Under the pieces are notes generated by a model. It saw only the letters and a list, made by a program, of their open reading frames with translations. It searched no databases and was not told the DNA's origin. Both the position numbers and the translations under genes were made by a program. A DNA stretch of 64,000 bases from positions 1 to 64,000 of the forward strand of contig CALVBB010000005.1 in the NCBI GenBank assembly GCA_944325705.1. The letters are read 5' to 3'. The stretch comes from Candidatus Gastranaerophilales bacterium. Lineage in GTDB: Bacteria > Cyanobacteriota > Vampirovibrionia > Gastranaerophilales > Gastranaerophilaceae. Positions 51,989 to 61,457 of this stretch are shown here, piece after piece. Positions within the stretch are counted from its first letter, which is position 1. Each line of letters begins with the position of its first letter.

Positions 51989-52174
51989 CTACTCCTTCAA
52001 ATCAGGAGAAAATACAGAAATCTTTTTTAGGCTTTCTACATCAAAATTGGTTTTAATAAGGTTGTCAAAGAGGTTTTCCTGCTGTTTTTCAACAGGCTTC
52101 TGCCTCTGCCAGTAATCCTTGTCCAGCTGCGGTAACCCTTTATTTGATGATATGTCGCTGCTAAAATCCACCAA
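51989..52174 (-). CDS. Unknown small protein, 61 aa
   Basis: Polar, charged, no signal peptide; the stop is three bases from that of the convergent gene at 51985. The start (ATG at 52174) is preceded by AAGGGAAATAAAATTG. Codon use plausible. Similar in style to other short unknown proteins in this window; no family recognised. Confidence 0.5.
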   Translation of the reverse strand: MVDFSSDISSNKGLPQLDKDYWQRQKPVEKQQENLFDNLIKTNFDVESLKKISVFSPDLKE

Positions 52175-52266
52175 TTTTATTTCCCTTATTCCTCATGCTA
52201 TAACGGTCGTAATTAAAAAAACTTTAGACCGGAAAAAATATTTTTTACAATATTTAACATTTCTCA

Positions 52267-54498
52267 TCATTCCCTTTTCATATTCAGAAGCATCTCGTTC
52301 GGAATAAACAAATCACTCACCCCGCCTGATGCAATTACAAAAATGAATTCCACGCTCTCTCCTGGTTCAATATCAAGACATCTAAACGGCACGCGCAAAT
52401 CCATTACTCTGTCATATACTGCCAGAATTTCTTTGGGATTCTGCACAGCCCAGAGGTTGTTAGGAATTGCCTTAATCAGCCTTATAAGCCTCAACCTCCC
52501 GTCAGATACGGTAATTTGAAGTTCACTGTGAAATTTCTCTTTTGATACAGGGAGAATGTTTTCCGTTTTGTTAATCAATCTCATAGGCGACAGTGAATGC
52601 CGGCGGTTCGAACTTCTCGTGTACACATACATCTGGTAAGTGTTTTTCAAAAGTTCAGGATTACTCTGCATGTATTCACTTATGTAAAATCTTAAATAGA
52701 GATTATCACTGTCGCAGCCGAAGCATATTTTATCAAAGAACTTGTTCTCCTTAATCACAGGCCCGTCAGGAATTCCTATACAACCTGCATTAAGCCATGA
52801 ATCATTGCTTCTGTCATTTCCGTCCAGAACAGGATTAATCTCGCCTTTCGGGTATCGGGAAGGTTTGCTCGCAGCAGACAGCAGCGGAATATCCAGATAA
52901 TCAGGCACCTCTGCACCAAGATAAATATAGATATTTTTCAGGTGTTCGCGGAATATGTAATCAAAAATATTGTCACGGCCGGAATCGTTCGGCGCACCGT
53001 ACCACCAGAACCAGTCGCTGCCTTCACAGATAAAAAGCTCTCGCCTTGCAAGTTCTATATTCGGGTTGTAAGGATTTTCCTTAACAAAGTTTGAGAAATC
53101 ATCACGAACCTGTTTTAAATAACTCCACGCAAGATTTTTCATAGGCTCGTCAATCCAGAGCTTAAAATTTCTGTTAATCCATGAGCCGGAAGTTATCTTT
53201 TTCAGAGGTTTTACAGATGTATCCTTCTCAATATAATCACTTAACAGCACGGTTTCCAGAGAGGTGTCCTCGTCAATAAGTTTATAAAGTGTCTTTAAAA
53301 AAGTAATCCCGTCATGCGGATAATTTTCCCAGCAGTTTTCTCCGTCCATTGCGATTGTGAGAAGATGATTTTCATCCGGAGAGGTCAAGAGTTTGCTCTG
53401 CATAACTTTTATACGGTCGTAAAGGTCGTTTGCCGCAAGTTCTGAATCGTAATTCGGATATTCAAAACTTATCAAATTCGACACAAGAGAATCTCTGAAC
53501 ACCATCTTCAAGCCGTTTTTATATTCGTAAGTTTTCAACAGGTGATACGGTTCTTCAAGATACCCTTTAAAATCCCGCACAAATTCAAAGTTAATAGAAT
53601 CCGCAAGAATTCCGTCATCGGAAATTGTCCATTCAACCCCGACGTCTTTAAACAAATCCAATTCCTTCGGGCTTACGCAATGTTCGGACGGCCAGATACC
53701 GCGCGGGCGGACGCCTATTAATTCTTCCACTCTGTCAAGTGCACTCACGGTCTGAATTTTCGCATCGAGCGGCATCTTCAAATTCGCAGGAAGCCCTTCA
53801 CTGTTTGAAATTTTTATGCTTTTTATATCAAGCAAAATAGGCAGTATCGGGTGGTAATAAGGACTTGTGGTAATTTCAATTTTACCTTCCGCAGCGTACT
53901 TTCTGTATGCCGGAATAATTTTTCGTATAATATCGCGCTGGATTTCTATAATTTTGCATCTGTCCTCAAAAGTGTAGCCTCTGCCTTTTTTGAACAGCTT
54001 TTTAAGTTCAATATACTGATTTTTATAAACAGGATCAAACCAGGCAAGGTTAAACAGCGCCATAAGGTCAGAGTATTCCTGCTCCGTAAAGGCAGTAATA
54101 TCTGCCTGCACCATCTGCTGTCTTTTTTGATAAAGTCTGTTGTATTCCTCGTAAGGAAAAATCATTGTCTGATAATTCGCGTCAAAAAAGTTATTCAAAA
54201 TGAATTCTCTGTCATCAGAGTTAAGTTCCTCAACAGGAGTTACGGTAAGCCTTGAGTGCAAATCGTGCAGCCCTTTCTCACCGTAATCAATAAAAGCATC
54301 CAGCAAGACCGGTACAACATTAAAGTTTAGTTTAATGTTTTTAAAATTATCCAGAATAGTAACCATATCGAGATAATCCTTAACCGCGTGAAGCCTTACC
54401 CATGGCATAAGATAATCACCTTCCGGCGAAAGCTGGTAAACAGGCTGGTGCATGTGCCAGTAGAATGCTATGGAAACTTTTTTGTTTTGACTCATCAT
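52267..54498 (-). CDS. Glycoside hydrolase family 57 (alpha-amylase/4-alpha-glucanotransferase type)
   Basis: Acts on alpha-glucans such as glycogen. Seen: 743 residues. N-terminal FYWHMHQPVYQ (GH57 motif 1), RPRGIWPSEHCVSPKEL (catalytic Glu region), WTISDDGIL, and AMDGENCWENYPHDG (catalytic Asp region). The (beta/alpha)7 barrel spans about 1-430. A C-terminal domain of about 300 residues includes a beta-rich portion. The enzyme has no signal peptide, so it is cytoplasmic and likely used in glycogen turnover. Start M1 or M2 (RBS weak). Confidence 0.9.
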   Translation of the reverse strand: MMSQNKKVSIAFYWHMHQPVYQLSPEGDYLMPWVRLHAVKDYLDMVTILDNFKNIKLNFNVVPVLLDAFIDYGEKGLHDLHSRLTVTPVEELNSDDREFILNNFFDANYQTMIFPYEEYNRLYQKRQQMVQADITAFTEQEYSDLMALFNLAWFDPVYKNQYIELKKLFKKGRGYTFEDRCKIIEIQRDIIRKIIPAYRKYAAEGKIEITTSPYYHPILPILLDIKSIKISNSEGLPANLKMPLDAKIQTVSALDRVEELIGVRPRGIWPSEHCVSPKELDLFKDVGVEWTISDDGILADSINFEFVRDFKGYLEEPYHLLKTYEYKNGLKMVFRDSLVSNLISFEYPNYDSELAANDLYDRIKVMQSKLLTSPDENHLLTIAMDGENCWENYPHDGITFLKTLYKLIDEDTSLETVLLSDYIEKDTSVKPLKKITSGSWINRNFKLWIDEPMKNLAWSYLKQVRDDFSNFVKENPYNPNIELARRELFICEGSDWFWWYGAPNDSGRDNIFDYIFREHLKNIYIYLGAEVPDYLDIPLLSAASKPSRYPKGEINPVLDGNDRSNDSWLNAGCIGIPDGPVIKENKFFDKICFGCDSDNLYLRFYISEYMQSNPELLKNTYQMYVYTRSSNRRHSLSPMRLINKTENILPVSKEKFHSELQITVSDGRLRLIRLIKAIPNNLWAVQNPKEILAVYDRVMDLRVPFRCLDIEPGESVEFIFVIASGGVSDLFIPNEMLLNMKRE

Positions 54499-54645
54499 AA
54501 AAATCTCTCAATTCCGGCAATCCGGCTTCGCGCCCTGCCATCCTGTCCTCTAAATTATACGGCTCAGATTACAAATAAACTATACCATTAAAATTTGAAA
54601 AGTGAAAGAAAAAATACCCCCGATTATTCGTATTTTAAAAAGTTT

Positions 54646-55125
54646 TTATTTCTTATTATATCCTGTCCGGATTTTATTTATTAAATTTTTAACAAGCCTG
54701 AAAAAATTATGCCAAAAAATAACTAAATAAATTAGACAATAGCAGGGTGCCACCGAGATATAAGATATAAATAAAAATTTGCATAATTCATCACTTATAT
54801 CAACAGGTATCTTAATATCGGCAGTCAATGCGGGCAGCAGCAAGATAACAAGAACTAATGACGGCAGGAGCCATTGATTAAAAAAGCGGTCTAAATAGAC
54901 ACTCCAGTGTTTCTTGATAGCGTAGTGAGTTGTTATTAACGGAATTAGAAAATATAGAATAAAAAGGGTTATAAGTAAACAGATTACTATTTCTGTTAAC
55001 GTGTAATGCTTGTAATAACTCAATGAAAATGCTATTAACCCACCCCAGAAGAACACTGTAGGTATCAATATATTAATTAACATTATTAGCAAATATATAA
55101 TCAGCCCTTTTACGTCTTTATTCAC
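54646..55125 (-). CDS. Candidate immunity-type membrane protein, array copy 4
   Basis: Last of four tandem paralogues (period about 480 bases). 159 residues with four membrane segments (about 8-32, 47-66, 89-107, 122-147). The shared frame starts MNKDVKGL and has FLIPLITTHYAIKKHWS and CYCLIYLVIFWHNFFRLVKN. The TM3-TM4 loop (ALTADIKIPVDISDELCK) differs most from the other copies. Family not recognised. Position after an effector gene suggests protection of the producer (inference). Confidence 0.75.
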   Translation of the reverse strand: MNKDVKGLIIYLLIMLINILIPTVFFWGGLIAFSLSYYKHYTLTEIVICLLITLFILYFLIPLITTHYAIKKHWSVYLDRFFNQWLLPSLVLVILLLPALTADIKIPVDISDELCKFLFISYISVAPCYCLIYLVIFWHNFFRLVKNLINKIRTGYNKK

Positions 55126-55137
55126 ATCCTAATTCTA

Positions 55138-55602
55138 TCACAATTTTTTGCAAATAAAACTCAATAAATTTTTAACAAGCCTGAAAAAATTATGCCAAAA
55201 AATAACTAAATAAATTAGACAATAGCAGGGTGCCACCGAGATATAAGACATAGATAAAAATTTGAATAATTCCTCACTTACATCATCAGGAATCTTAATA
55301 CCGGGTGCCATTGGCAGCAGCAAGATAACAAGAACTAACGACGACAGGAGCCCCTGATTAAAAAAGCGGTCTAAATAGATGCTCCAGTGTTTTTTTATAG
55401 CATAGTGAGTTGTTATTAACGGAATTAGAAAATATAAAAATAAGAAAATAATAGCAATTAAAATAAATATTGTTTCACCGAATTCATCATATTCCGGCTT
55501 CACCGGTACCACTGTTAGTGCTATAAAGTAGATTAATGGTAACAACATCACAAATATTATTAAACTTAAATATACAATCAGCCCTTTTACATCTTTATTC
55601 AT
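55138..55602 (-). CDS. Candidate immunity-type membrane protein, array copy 3
   Basis: 154 residues, four membrane segments, same scaffold as its neighbours. TM1-TM2 loop differs (VVPVKPEYDEFGETIF) from the KHYTL/NHYTL loop of the other copies, and the loop before TM4 reads PMAPGIKIPDDVSEELFK. The gene spacing is 12 bases to each neighbour with the same short intergenic sequence, so copies arose by tandem duplication. Confidence 0.75.
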   Translation of the reverse strand: MNKDVKGLIVYLSLIIFVMLLPLIYFIALTVVPVKPEYDEFGETIFILIAIIFLFLYFLIPLITTHYAIKKHWSIYLDRFFNQGLLSSLVLVILLLPMAPGIKIPDDVSEELFKFLSMSYISVAPCYCLIYLVIFWHNFFRLVKNLLSFICKKL

Positions 55603-55614
55603 ATCCTAATTCTA

Positions 55615-56082
55615 TCACAATTTTTTGCAAATAAAACTCAATAAATTTTTAACAAGCCTGAAAAAATTATGCCAAAAAATAACTAAATAAATTAGACAAT
55701 AGCAGGGCGCCACCGAGATATAAGATATAGATAAAAATATGAATAATTCCTCGCTTACATCATCAGGAATCTTAATACCGGCTGCCATTGGCAGCAGCAA
55801 GATAACAAGAACTAACGATGGCAGGAGCCATTGATTAAAAAAGCGGTCTAAATAGATGCTCCAGTGTTTCTTGATAGCATAGTGAGTTGTTATTAAAGGA
55901 ATTAGAAAATATAGAATAAAAAGGGTTATAAGTAAACCGATTGCTATTCTTGTTAACGTGTAATGATTGTGATCACTCAATAAAAATGCTATTAACCAGA
56001 CCCAAAGGAACACTGTAGGTATTAATATATTAAGTAACATTATTAGCAAATATATAATCAGCCCTTTTACATCCTTATTCAT
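55615..56082 (-). CDS. Candidate immunity-type membrane protein, array copy 2
   Basis: 155 residues, four membrane segments. The C-terminal half is almost identical to copy 3 (ends LSFICKKL in both), while the N-terminal half is nearer copy 4. This mosaic pattern suggests recombination between copies. Loop before TM4: PMAAGIKIPDDVSEELFI. Confidence 0.75.
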   Translation of the reverse strand: MNKDVKGLIIYLLIMLLNILIPTVFLWVWLIAFLLSDHNHYTLTRIAIGLLITLFILYFLIPLITTHYAIKKHWSIYLDRFFNQWLLPSLVLVILLLPMAAGIKIPDDVSEELFIFLSISYISVAPCYCLIYLVIFWHNFFRLVKNLLSFICKKL

Positions 56083-56094
56083 ACCTCTATTCTA

Positions 56095-56565
56095 TCATAA
56101 TTTTTCGTGAATAAACTTCACTATCTTTCTCACAAGCCGCCATAAATTATGCCAGAATATTACTATATAGATCAGGCAATAGCAAGGGATAGCCCCAAAA
56201 TAAAAATCATACAAAAATACACTGAAATTCCAGCTGACTTTCGCTACATCATCAACCTTCAACGTTATTGGCAGTAATAGTAAAATAATAAGAACCAACG
56301 AGGGACAAAGCCATTGATTAAAAAACCAATCCAAATAGATGCTCCAGTGTTTTTTTATTGCATAATGCGTTATTATTATTGGAATTAGGAAATAGAGAAT
56401 AAAAATGGCTATAAGTAAACCGGTTACTATTCCTGTTAATGTATAATGTTTATAATAACTCAGTGAAAAGGCTATTAAACCGCCCCAGAACAACACTGTA
56501 GGTAATAATATGTTAATTAACAGGATTAGCAAATATATAATCAGCCCTTTTACATCCTTATTCAT
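56095..56565 (-). CDS. Candidate immunity-type membrane protein, array copy 1
   Basis: 156 residues, four membrane segments, the most diverged member: the TM3-TM4 loop is LPITLKVDDVAKVSWN and the C-terminus reads RLVRKIVKFIHEKL. It is the copy directly downstream (12 bases) of the effector gene ending at 56578, and both proteins end in HEKL, with identical intergenic sequence, so this copy is the best candidate partner of that effector. Confidence 0.78.
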   Translation of the reverse strand: MNKDVKGLIIYLLILLINILLPTVLFWGGLIAFSLSYYKHYTLTGIVTGLLIAIFILYFLIPIIITHYAIKKHWSIYLDWFFNQWLCPSLVLIILLLLPITLKVDDVAKVSWNFSVFLYDFYFGAIPCYCLIYIVIFWHNLWRLVRKIVKFIHEKL

Positions 56566-56577
56566 ATCTCTATTCTA

Positions 56578-57575
56578 TCATAATTTTTCGTGAATTACAT
56601 AAATGTTAAAATGGTTCTCTAAAAACCCTTTTTCCTGCATCGAATATCCCCAGTTGTTGATATTATTAGGAAAATCACCAATTCCAGCAGGTGTTCGGTA
56701 TCTAAAATCATAGTAATCAACAACTATTCCATTAAAATACCCGTCAGATGTTATGTGAGGATTATATAATTGACAGTGTTGTATACCTAAAAAATTATCC
56801 ATATTAATTAGATTAAATTTAAACTCAATCTCTACTGCATTATCTTGTTTGTTGTTTAATAATTTTAAATAATTATTAGTTATAAATTCTTGTATTTCCG
56901 GAGAATTCCAGAGTTGTTTTGACTGTTTTGAGTTATTGTCATAGATAACCCCTCTTGAATTTTTCGGAATACCAACTTTATCCATAAGTTTACTTAACCC
57001 TTCATTTTTTATTTCAGAACGTGAATTTAAAATATAAGCATGTTCATTCTCTCTGGCATACTCGAAATCTCTCATAGCATTCTGCAAATTTGCTCCTGAA
57101 ATGGTCATTTTATTACTTGCAATTCTGGCAGTGAAATCTGTTGCTTTTTCGCCGAGCTTCATGCCGTTTTCCAATGGAATATCATAAATATTTTTATAAA
57201 TGTCCGGTAGTGGATTTTCATAGTCATCAAAGCTGATGTCCGGTAAAAATGGGGTGTTCCACGGTGTTGTGTTCACATTGTATTCAAGCTTCCCTTTCAG
57301 GGCATTACCTTCAGGGATTTCAGTATGTCTTGCAGAACCTGGTTTTGAACGGTAATACGCTCTGACCTTAGTGCCGTCATCACGGGTGTAACTTCTGACA
57401 TAAACTTCATCCGACGCAGCAAGGTCTGCTTCGCGCGGAATCCCGAGATTACTTATCTATAATCTATTGCAGGCTCGTTCAGCTGAAACTCATCAGGATT
57501 CATGCGCCCGATTTCTTCCGCATAGTAAATTTTATCAGAGCCGCTAACTTTGTTAAAAAAATCTTTCAATGACAT
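56578..57575 (-). pseudogene. Effector/toxin-like protein 2 with N-terminal YTR-DGT domain, one-base deletion
   Basis: ATG at 57575. The first 40 codons (SLKDFFNKVSGSDKI…EIGRMNPDEFQLNEPAIDYR) end at a TAA (57453-57455). One base less than expected separates them from the continuing frame (ISNLGIPREADL…YVRSYTRDDGTKVRAYYRS…), which runs to the stop at 56578. The variable body (about residues 105-330 of the restored protein) is homologous to that of 58144 (GIPKNSRGVIYDNNS; FLGIQHCQLYNP; GYFNGIVVDYYDF) with no known motif. If translated only from GTG 57276 it lacks the shared domain. No signal peptide. The body stays open, so a restored or alternatively started protein cannot be excluded. Confidence 0.7.
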
Positions 57576-57660
57576 TTTTAAACCCTTTCATATTTATATT
57601 TTTCACTATTGCCATTGTTTACGATTTATCTAATCCGCGCAAGACCACGTTTTCGCCGCC
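57392..57660 (-). repeat. 269-bp duplication (second copy at 58856-59124)
   Basis: 57392-57660 and 58856-59124 differ at only a few bases. The unit covers the upstream region, RBS, start codon and N-terminal domain of both effectors, including the shared frameshift, but not the variable bodies. Confidence 0.92.
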
Positions 57661-57713
57661 TTGAATTTACGGGGTAAGTTGCTGCCGCATCTGTAAAAGG
57701 CTTTGAGAATAAT

Positions 57714-58121
57714 TCAACGATTTATGCCGGACAAGAATAAGTAAATCCAAAATAAATTTGCTATGGTATCTATAGTAATAATGTAAAGAGAGGCATTTGA
57801 CAGACATAAATAGGTATATAATAATACCGCCGCCAGACAAAAATAATTGAGTACTTTAAATACCATATTTTTTTGTTTTATTTTATATAAATAATGAAAG
57901 AAAATGTTAAAAAATAAATAATATGGAACCGCAAAAATTGTTAAAAGAACAATGCCCGAAAAAAGAGGAAGCCCCATACTGTCGGCAATGGTTATCATAT
58001 TTATTTCGCTGATTGACCTGTAGAAGCGTGACATTTGCGAGTAAGAAAACCAGATATAATACAGGTTTATAAAAGAAAACGTTAGCCATTTGGGCGGGTA
58101 TTGAAAATTCTTCACTAACAT
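57714..58121 (-). CDS. Candidate immunity-type membrane protein of effector 1, 135 aa
   Basis: Four hydrophobic segments (about 11-28, 47-70, 85-105, 112-130), basic N-terminus. Not similar in sequence to the four-copy array but similar in size and topology. It lies 22 bases downstream of the 58144 effector and 138 bases upstream of effector 2. Effector and partner pairs with different membrane proteins fit specificity pairing (inference). Confidence 0.72.
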   Translation of the reverse strand: MLVKNFQYPPKWLTFSFINLYYIWFSYSQMSRFYRSISEINMITIADSMGLPLFSGIVLLTIFAVPYYLFFNIFFHYLYKIKQKNMVFKVLNYFCLAAVLLYTYLCLSNASLYIITIDTIANLFWIYLFLSGINR

Positions 58122-58143
58122 ATCAAGATAATAACACGAAAGT

Positions 58144-59039
58144 TTAAAATGGCAGTTTGAATCTTAATGGTACTATAAAGTAATACTTTTCTAAGTTTTT
58201 AGTTTGTTGAAGTGCATAAGCTGAATTATTCAATATGTCGGTGCTGTTTTTGTACTTAGATTTATCAAAATCATAATTGTCATAAATCATAACATTGAAG
58301 TATCCTTCATTATCAAAATACGGATTAACAGCTGTAGCATTATGCAACCCCAGAAAAAGATTTCTGTCTTGATTAAATGAAACAGGAAAAACCTTATTTT
58401 TAAAGCCATATCTTTTTTGTGCTTTAACAAGATTTAGAAATTCCTGTGAATTAGAAATGTTCTTTGCTAAAGAACTATTATTACTAAAAAATATTCCGTT
58501 TATATTTTTAGGAATATTAATCCCTAATTGTTCACTAAGCTTTTTATTAAATTCAGAGCTGATAACGTGTATGTCGTTATTTGGCGGGATATTTTTTGTT
58601 CCTGTTATTGAAATATTCATAAGTATTTCTGAATCAATATAATTTTTATTCAATGTTTCATTAAATTCTTTTAAAACTTGTTGTGTGCTTAAAATATCTG
58701 GTTTACTGTATATATTAAGCGGAGAATTCCATATTGAATTGAACACGAAATTTTTTGAATTTGCTCTATCATGTCTTTTTATATTGTTATTATTGTTAAT
58801 ATCCGGTTTTGAGCGATAATAAGCTCTTACCTTAGTTCCGTCATCTCTGGTATAGCTTCTGACATAAACTTCATCCGACGCAGCAAGGTCTGCTTCGCGC
58901 GGAATCCCGAGATTACTTATCTATAATCTATTGCAGGCTCGTTCAGCTGAAACTCATCAGGATTCATGCGCCCGATTTCTTCCGCATAGTAAATTTTATC
59001 AGAGCCGCTAACTTTGTTAAAAAAATCTTTCAATGACAT
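58144..59039 (-). pseudogene. Effector/toxin-like protein 1 with N-terminal YTR-DGT domain, same one-base deletion
   Basis: ATG at 59039. The first 40 codons and the TAA at 58917-58919 match effector 2 exactly; the continuing frame carries SNLGIPREADL and YVRSYTRDDGTKVRAYYRSKP, then an Asn-rich linker (NNNNN) and a body open to 58144. Body: INIPKNINGIFFSNNS, FLGLHNATAVNPYFDNEGYF and DNYDFDKSKY align with effector 2 but at low identity. No catalytic motif recognised. The GTG at 58746 could start a protein without the shared domain. Confidence 0.7.
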
Positions 59040-59124
59040 TTTTAAACCCTTTCATATTTATATTTTTCACTATTGCCATTGTTTACGATTTATCTAATTT
59101 CCGCAAGACCACGTTTTCGCCGCC
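58856..59124 (-). repeat. 269-bp duplication (first copy at 57392-57660)
   Basis: See the other copy; offset 1464 bases. Confidence 0.92.
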
Positions 59125-59239
59125 GCGAAAATAGAGGTGCCTCAATTTATCCGAAAACAAAAACTAAATACTGCCTGAAATAGTATTTTTGTAGTATAAT
59201 ATTGACGTGGAGTATTACTCAATATAAGGAAGAGAAACT

Positions 59240-60922
59240 ATGAAAAAACTTTCACCATTACAAATCGAAAGATTAAAGTATCAGCCAAAACTTCCTGAAT
59301 GCCTTGCAAACGGCATTAACTCTCTTGAACTGGTTGAAGGTTCTGCTACCCAGTCTGTAAGAGATCAGGAACAGATTAAAGAATTATTCAAAAATACTTA
59401 CGGCAAACCTGTTGTAAGTTTCAAAAATTCAATTTCACTCTCAGCATCAATGACTAAAAATGTCGGCGTAATCCTCTCCGGCGGTCAGGCTCCGGGCGGT
59501 CATAACGTTATTGCCGGCCTTTATGATGCTTTAAAAGAAGCCAATTCCTCCAACAAATTATACGGTTTTCTCGGAGGCCCGTCAGGGATAATCGACGGAA
59601 AATACGTTGAATTTACTGATGAATTTATGGACGCTTACAGAAACACCGGAGGTTTTGATATTATCGGCTCCGGCAGAACAAAACTCGAAACTGAAGATCA
59701 GTTCCAGAAAGCTCTTGCAGTATGTAACAAATTAGGAATTACTGCTGTTGTTATTATCGGCGGCGACGATTCAAACACCAACGCGGCACTTCTTGCTGAA
59801 TGGTTTGTTAAAAACAATACTGGTATTCAGGTTATCGGATGCCCGAAAACCATCGACGGCGATTTGAAAAATGACCAGATTGAAATTTCTTTCGGCTTTG
59901 ATACCGCTACAAAAACTTATGCCGAATTAATCGGAAACATTCAGCGCGATGCTAATTCCGCTAAAAAATACTGGCACTTTATTAAAATTATGGGCAGAAG
60001 CGCTTCTCACGTTGCACTGGAAGCTGCTTTGCAAACCCAGCCTAACATTACCTTGATTTCAGAAGAAGTTGAAGCTAAGAAAATGTCACTCGAAAGCATT
60101 ATTAATTATATGTGTGATATTATTGTAAAACGTGCAGATATGGGTAAAAACTTCGGTATTGCAATTATTCCGGAAGGTCTGATTGAATTTATACCTGAGA
60201 TGAAATCTATGATTGCAAACCTTAATGACATCATGGCTTCACTTGAAAACGATCCTGATTTTGTTAATGCAACTACAATCCGTGACAAGTTTGATATAGT
60301 AGAAAACAGATTAGAACCTGCAAACGCAAAAGTTTACAGCTCACTTCCTGTATTAATCAAAGGCCAGCTGCTTGCTGACCGCGATCCGCACGGCAATGTT
60401 CAGGTGTCAAAAATCGAAACAGAAAAACTTTTAATCGAAATGATTGAAACAAGACTTGACGAATTAAGATCACAGGGAGATTACATCGGCAAATTCTCAG
60501 CACAGTCGCACTTCTTCGGTTATGAAGGCAGATGTGCATTCCCGTCAAACTTTGATGCAGATTACTGCTATTCACTCGGCTACAACGCATTTGCACTGAT
60601 TAACTTTGGTTTGACAGGATACCTTTCATCAGTAAGAAACCTGACAGCTCCGGCATCAGAATGGGTTGCAGGCGGTGTACCTCTTACAATGATGATGAAT
60701 ATGGAAAAACGCCACGGCGAAATGAAGCCGGTAATTCAAAAAGCTCTTGTTAAACTTGACGGCCCTGTATTCAAACAGCTTGAAGAAAATAGAGAGGACT
60801 GGGCACTCAATGACAGATACCTCTTCCCTGGTGCAATCCAGTATTTTGGCCCATCCTGTGTATGTGATGTAACAACCTGCACTCTTCAATTAGAAAGAAG
60901 CAAGGAGCTAATCAACGCATAA
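59240..60922 (+). CDS. pfp: Diphosphate--fructose-6-phosphate 1-phosphotransferase
   Basis: PPi-dependent, reversible phosphofructokinase of glycolysis/gluconeogenesis. Seen: 560 residues (long, plant-beta-subunit-like clade). GVILSGGQAPGGHNVI (phosphate-binding), GGDDSNTNAALLAEWF with the Asp that marks PPi use, PKTIDGDLKN, and MGRSASHVALEAAL, with the C-terminal GYEGRCAFPSNFD. RBS AAGGAAGAG. Own terminator at 60954. Confidence 0.95.
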   Translation: MKKLSPLQIERLKYQPKLPECLANGINSLELVEGSATQSVRDQEQIKELFKNTYGKPVVSFKNSISLSASMTKNVGVILSGGQAPGGHNVIAGLYDALKEANSSNKLYGFLGGPSGIIDGKYVEFTDEFMDAYRNTGGFDIIGSGRTKLETEDQFQKALAVCNKLGITAVVIIGGDDSNTNAALLAEWFVKNNTGIQVIGCPKTIDGDLKNDQIEISFGFDTATKTYAELIGNIQRDANSAKKYWHFIKIMGRSASHVALEAALQTQPNITLISEEVEAKKMSLESIINYMCDIIVKRADMGKNFGIAIIPEGLIEFIPEMKSMIANLNDIMASLENDPDFVNATTIRDKFDIVENRLEPANAKVYSSLPVLIKGQLLADRDPHGNVQVSKIETEKLLIEMIETRLDELRSQGDYIGKFSAQSHFFGYEGRCAFPSNFDADYCYSLGYNAFALINFGLTGYLSSVRNLTAPASEWVAGGVPLTMMMNMEKRHGEMKPVIQKALVKLDGPVFKQLEENREDWALNDRYLFPGAIQYFGPSCVCDVTTCTLQLERSKELINA

Positions 60923-60953
60923 TTGCAGCGCAAAATATTACTAAATCTAAGTC

Positions 60954-60985
60954 AAAACCCGTCCTGAAAATTCCGGACGGGTTTT
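60954..60985 (+). terminator. pfp terminator
   Basis: AAAACCCGTCC pairs with GGACGGGTTTT around a 10-base loop. Confidence 0.88.
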
Positions 60986-61111
60986 GCAGATTTTGTACAC
61001 CTGATAGAAATCTAATAAATTAATTATATATCCATAAATTATAACAATATCGATGTAACGCCTGTTACATCAGCCATTCCGGATGAGAAATATGTGAAAT
61101 CGAATAAAGAA

Positions 61112-61300
61112 TTAACCGATAAGATTTTCAAGAATTTTAGCATTGTCAACAGCTTTTCTTGACTGGCTTACTGTAACCCTGCGCATATAGGTTCTCAAAG
61201 CCTCACGTATAAGTTCACTACGTGTACGCTGTTCATCATTTGCAAGACCATCAACTTTACTCAAAAATTCATCGGGCATTGTGACTAAAATTTTTGCCAT
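61112..61300 (-). CDS. Ribbon-helix-helix (CopG-like) regulator, 62 aa
   Basis: Small dimeric DNA-binding protein: beta strand AKILVTMPDEFL, helices SKVDGLANDEQRTRSELIREALRTYM (given as residues 14-40). It resembles the DNA-binding half of NikR and antitoxins; no toxin gene is adjacent. RBS GGAGGG. Likely autoregulated. Confidence 0.85.
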   Translation of the reverse strand: MAKILVTMPDEFLSKVDGLANDEQRTRSELIREALRTYMRRVTVSQSRKAVDNAKILENLIG

Positions 61301-61457
61301 TTTCTAACCCTCCATACTACCACTCCGTATAAATATTTTAACATATCTTTTTAATTTACGCAATATATAATCCGCAGAATTAGTCCTGACAGGCTATGGA
61401 CAAGTTTTGCTGATTTGAAATATTATAATTTGTGTTAGAGAAGAAAGGAGCTTTCCT

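Noticed and set aside
53851-54255. 134-codon plus-strand frame
   Set aside because: Antisense to the GH57 gene, whose catalytic motifs are in the other strand.
57440-57460. Programmed -1 frameshift to join the two parts of the effector
   Set aside because: No slippery heptamer or stimulatory structure seen; a simple one-base deletion explains the frame change.
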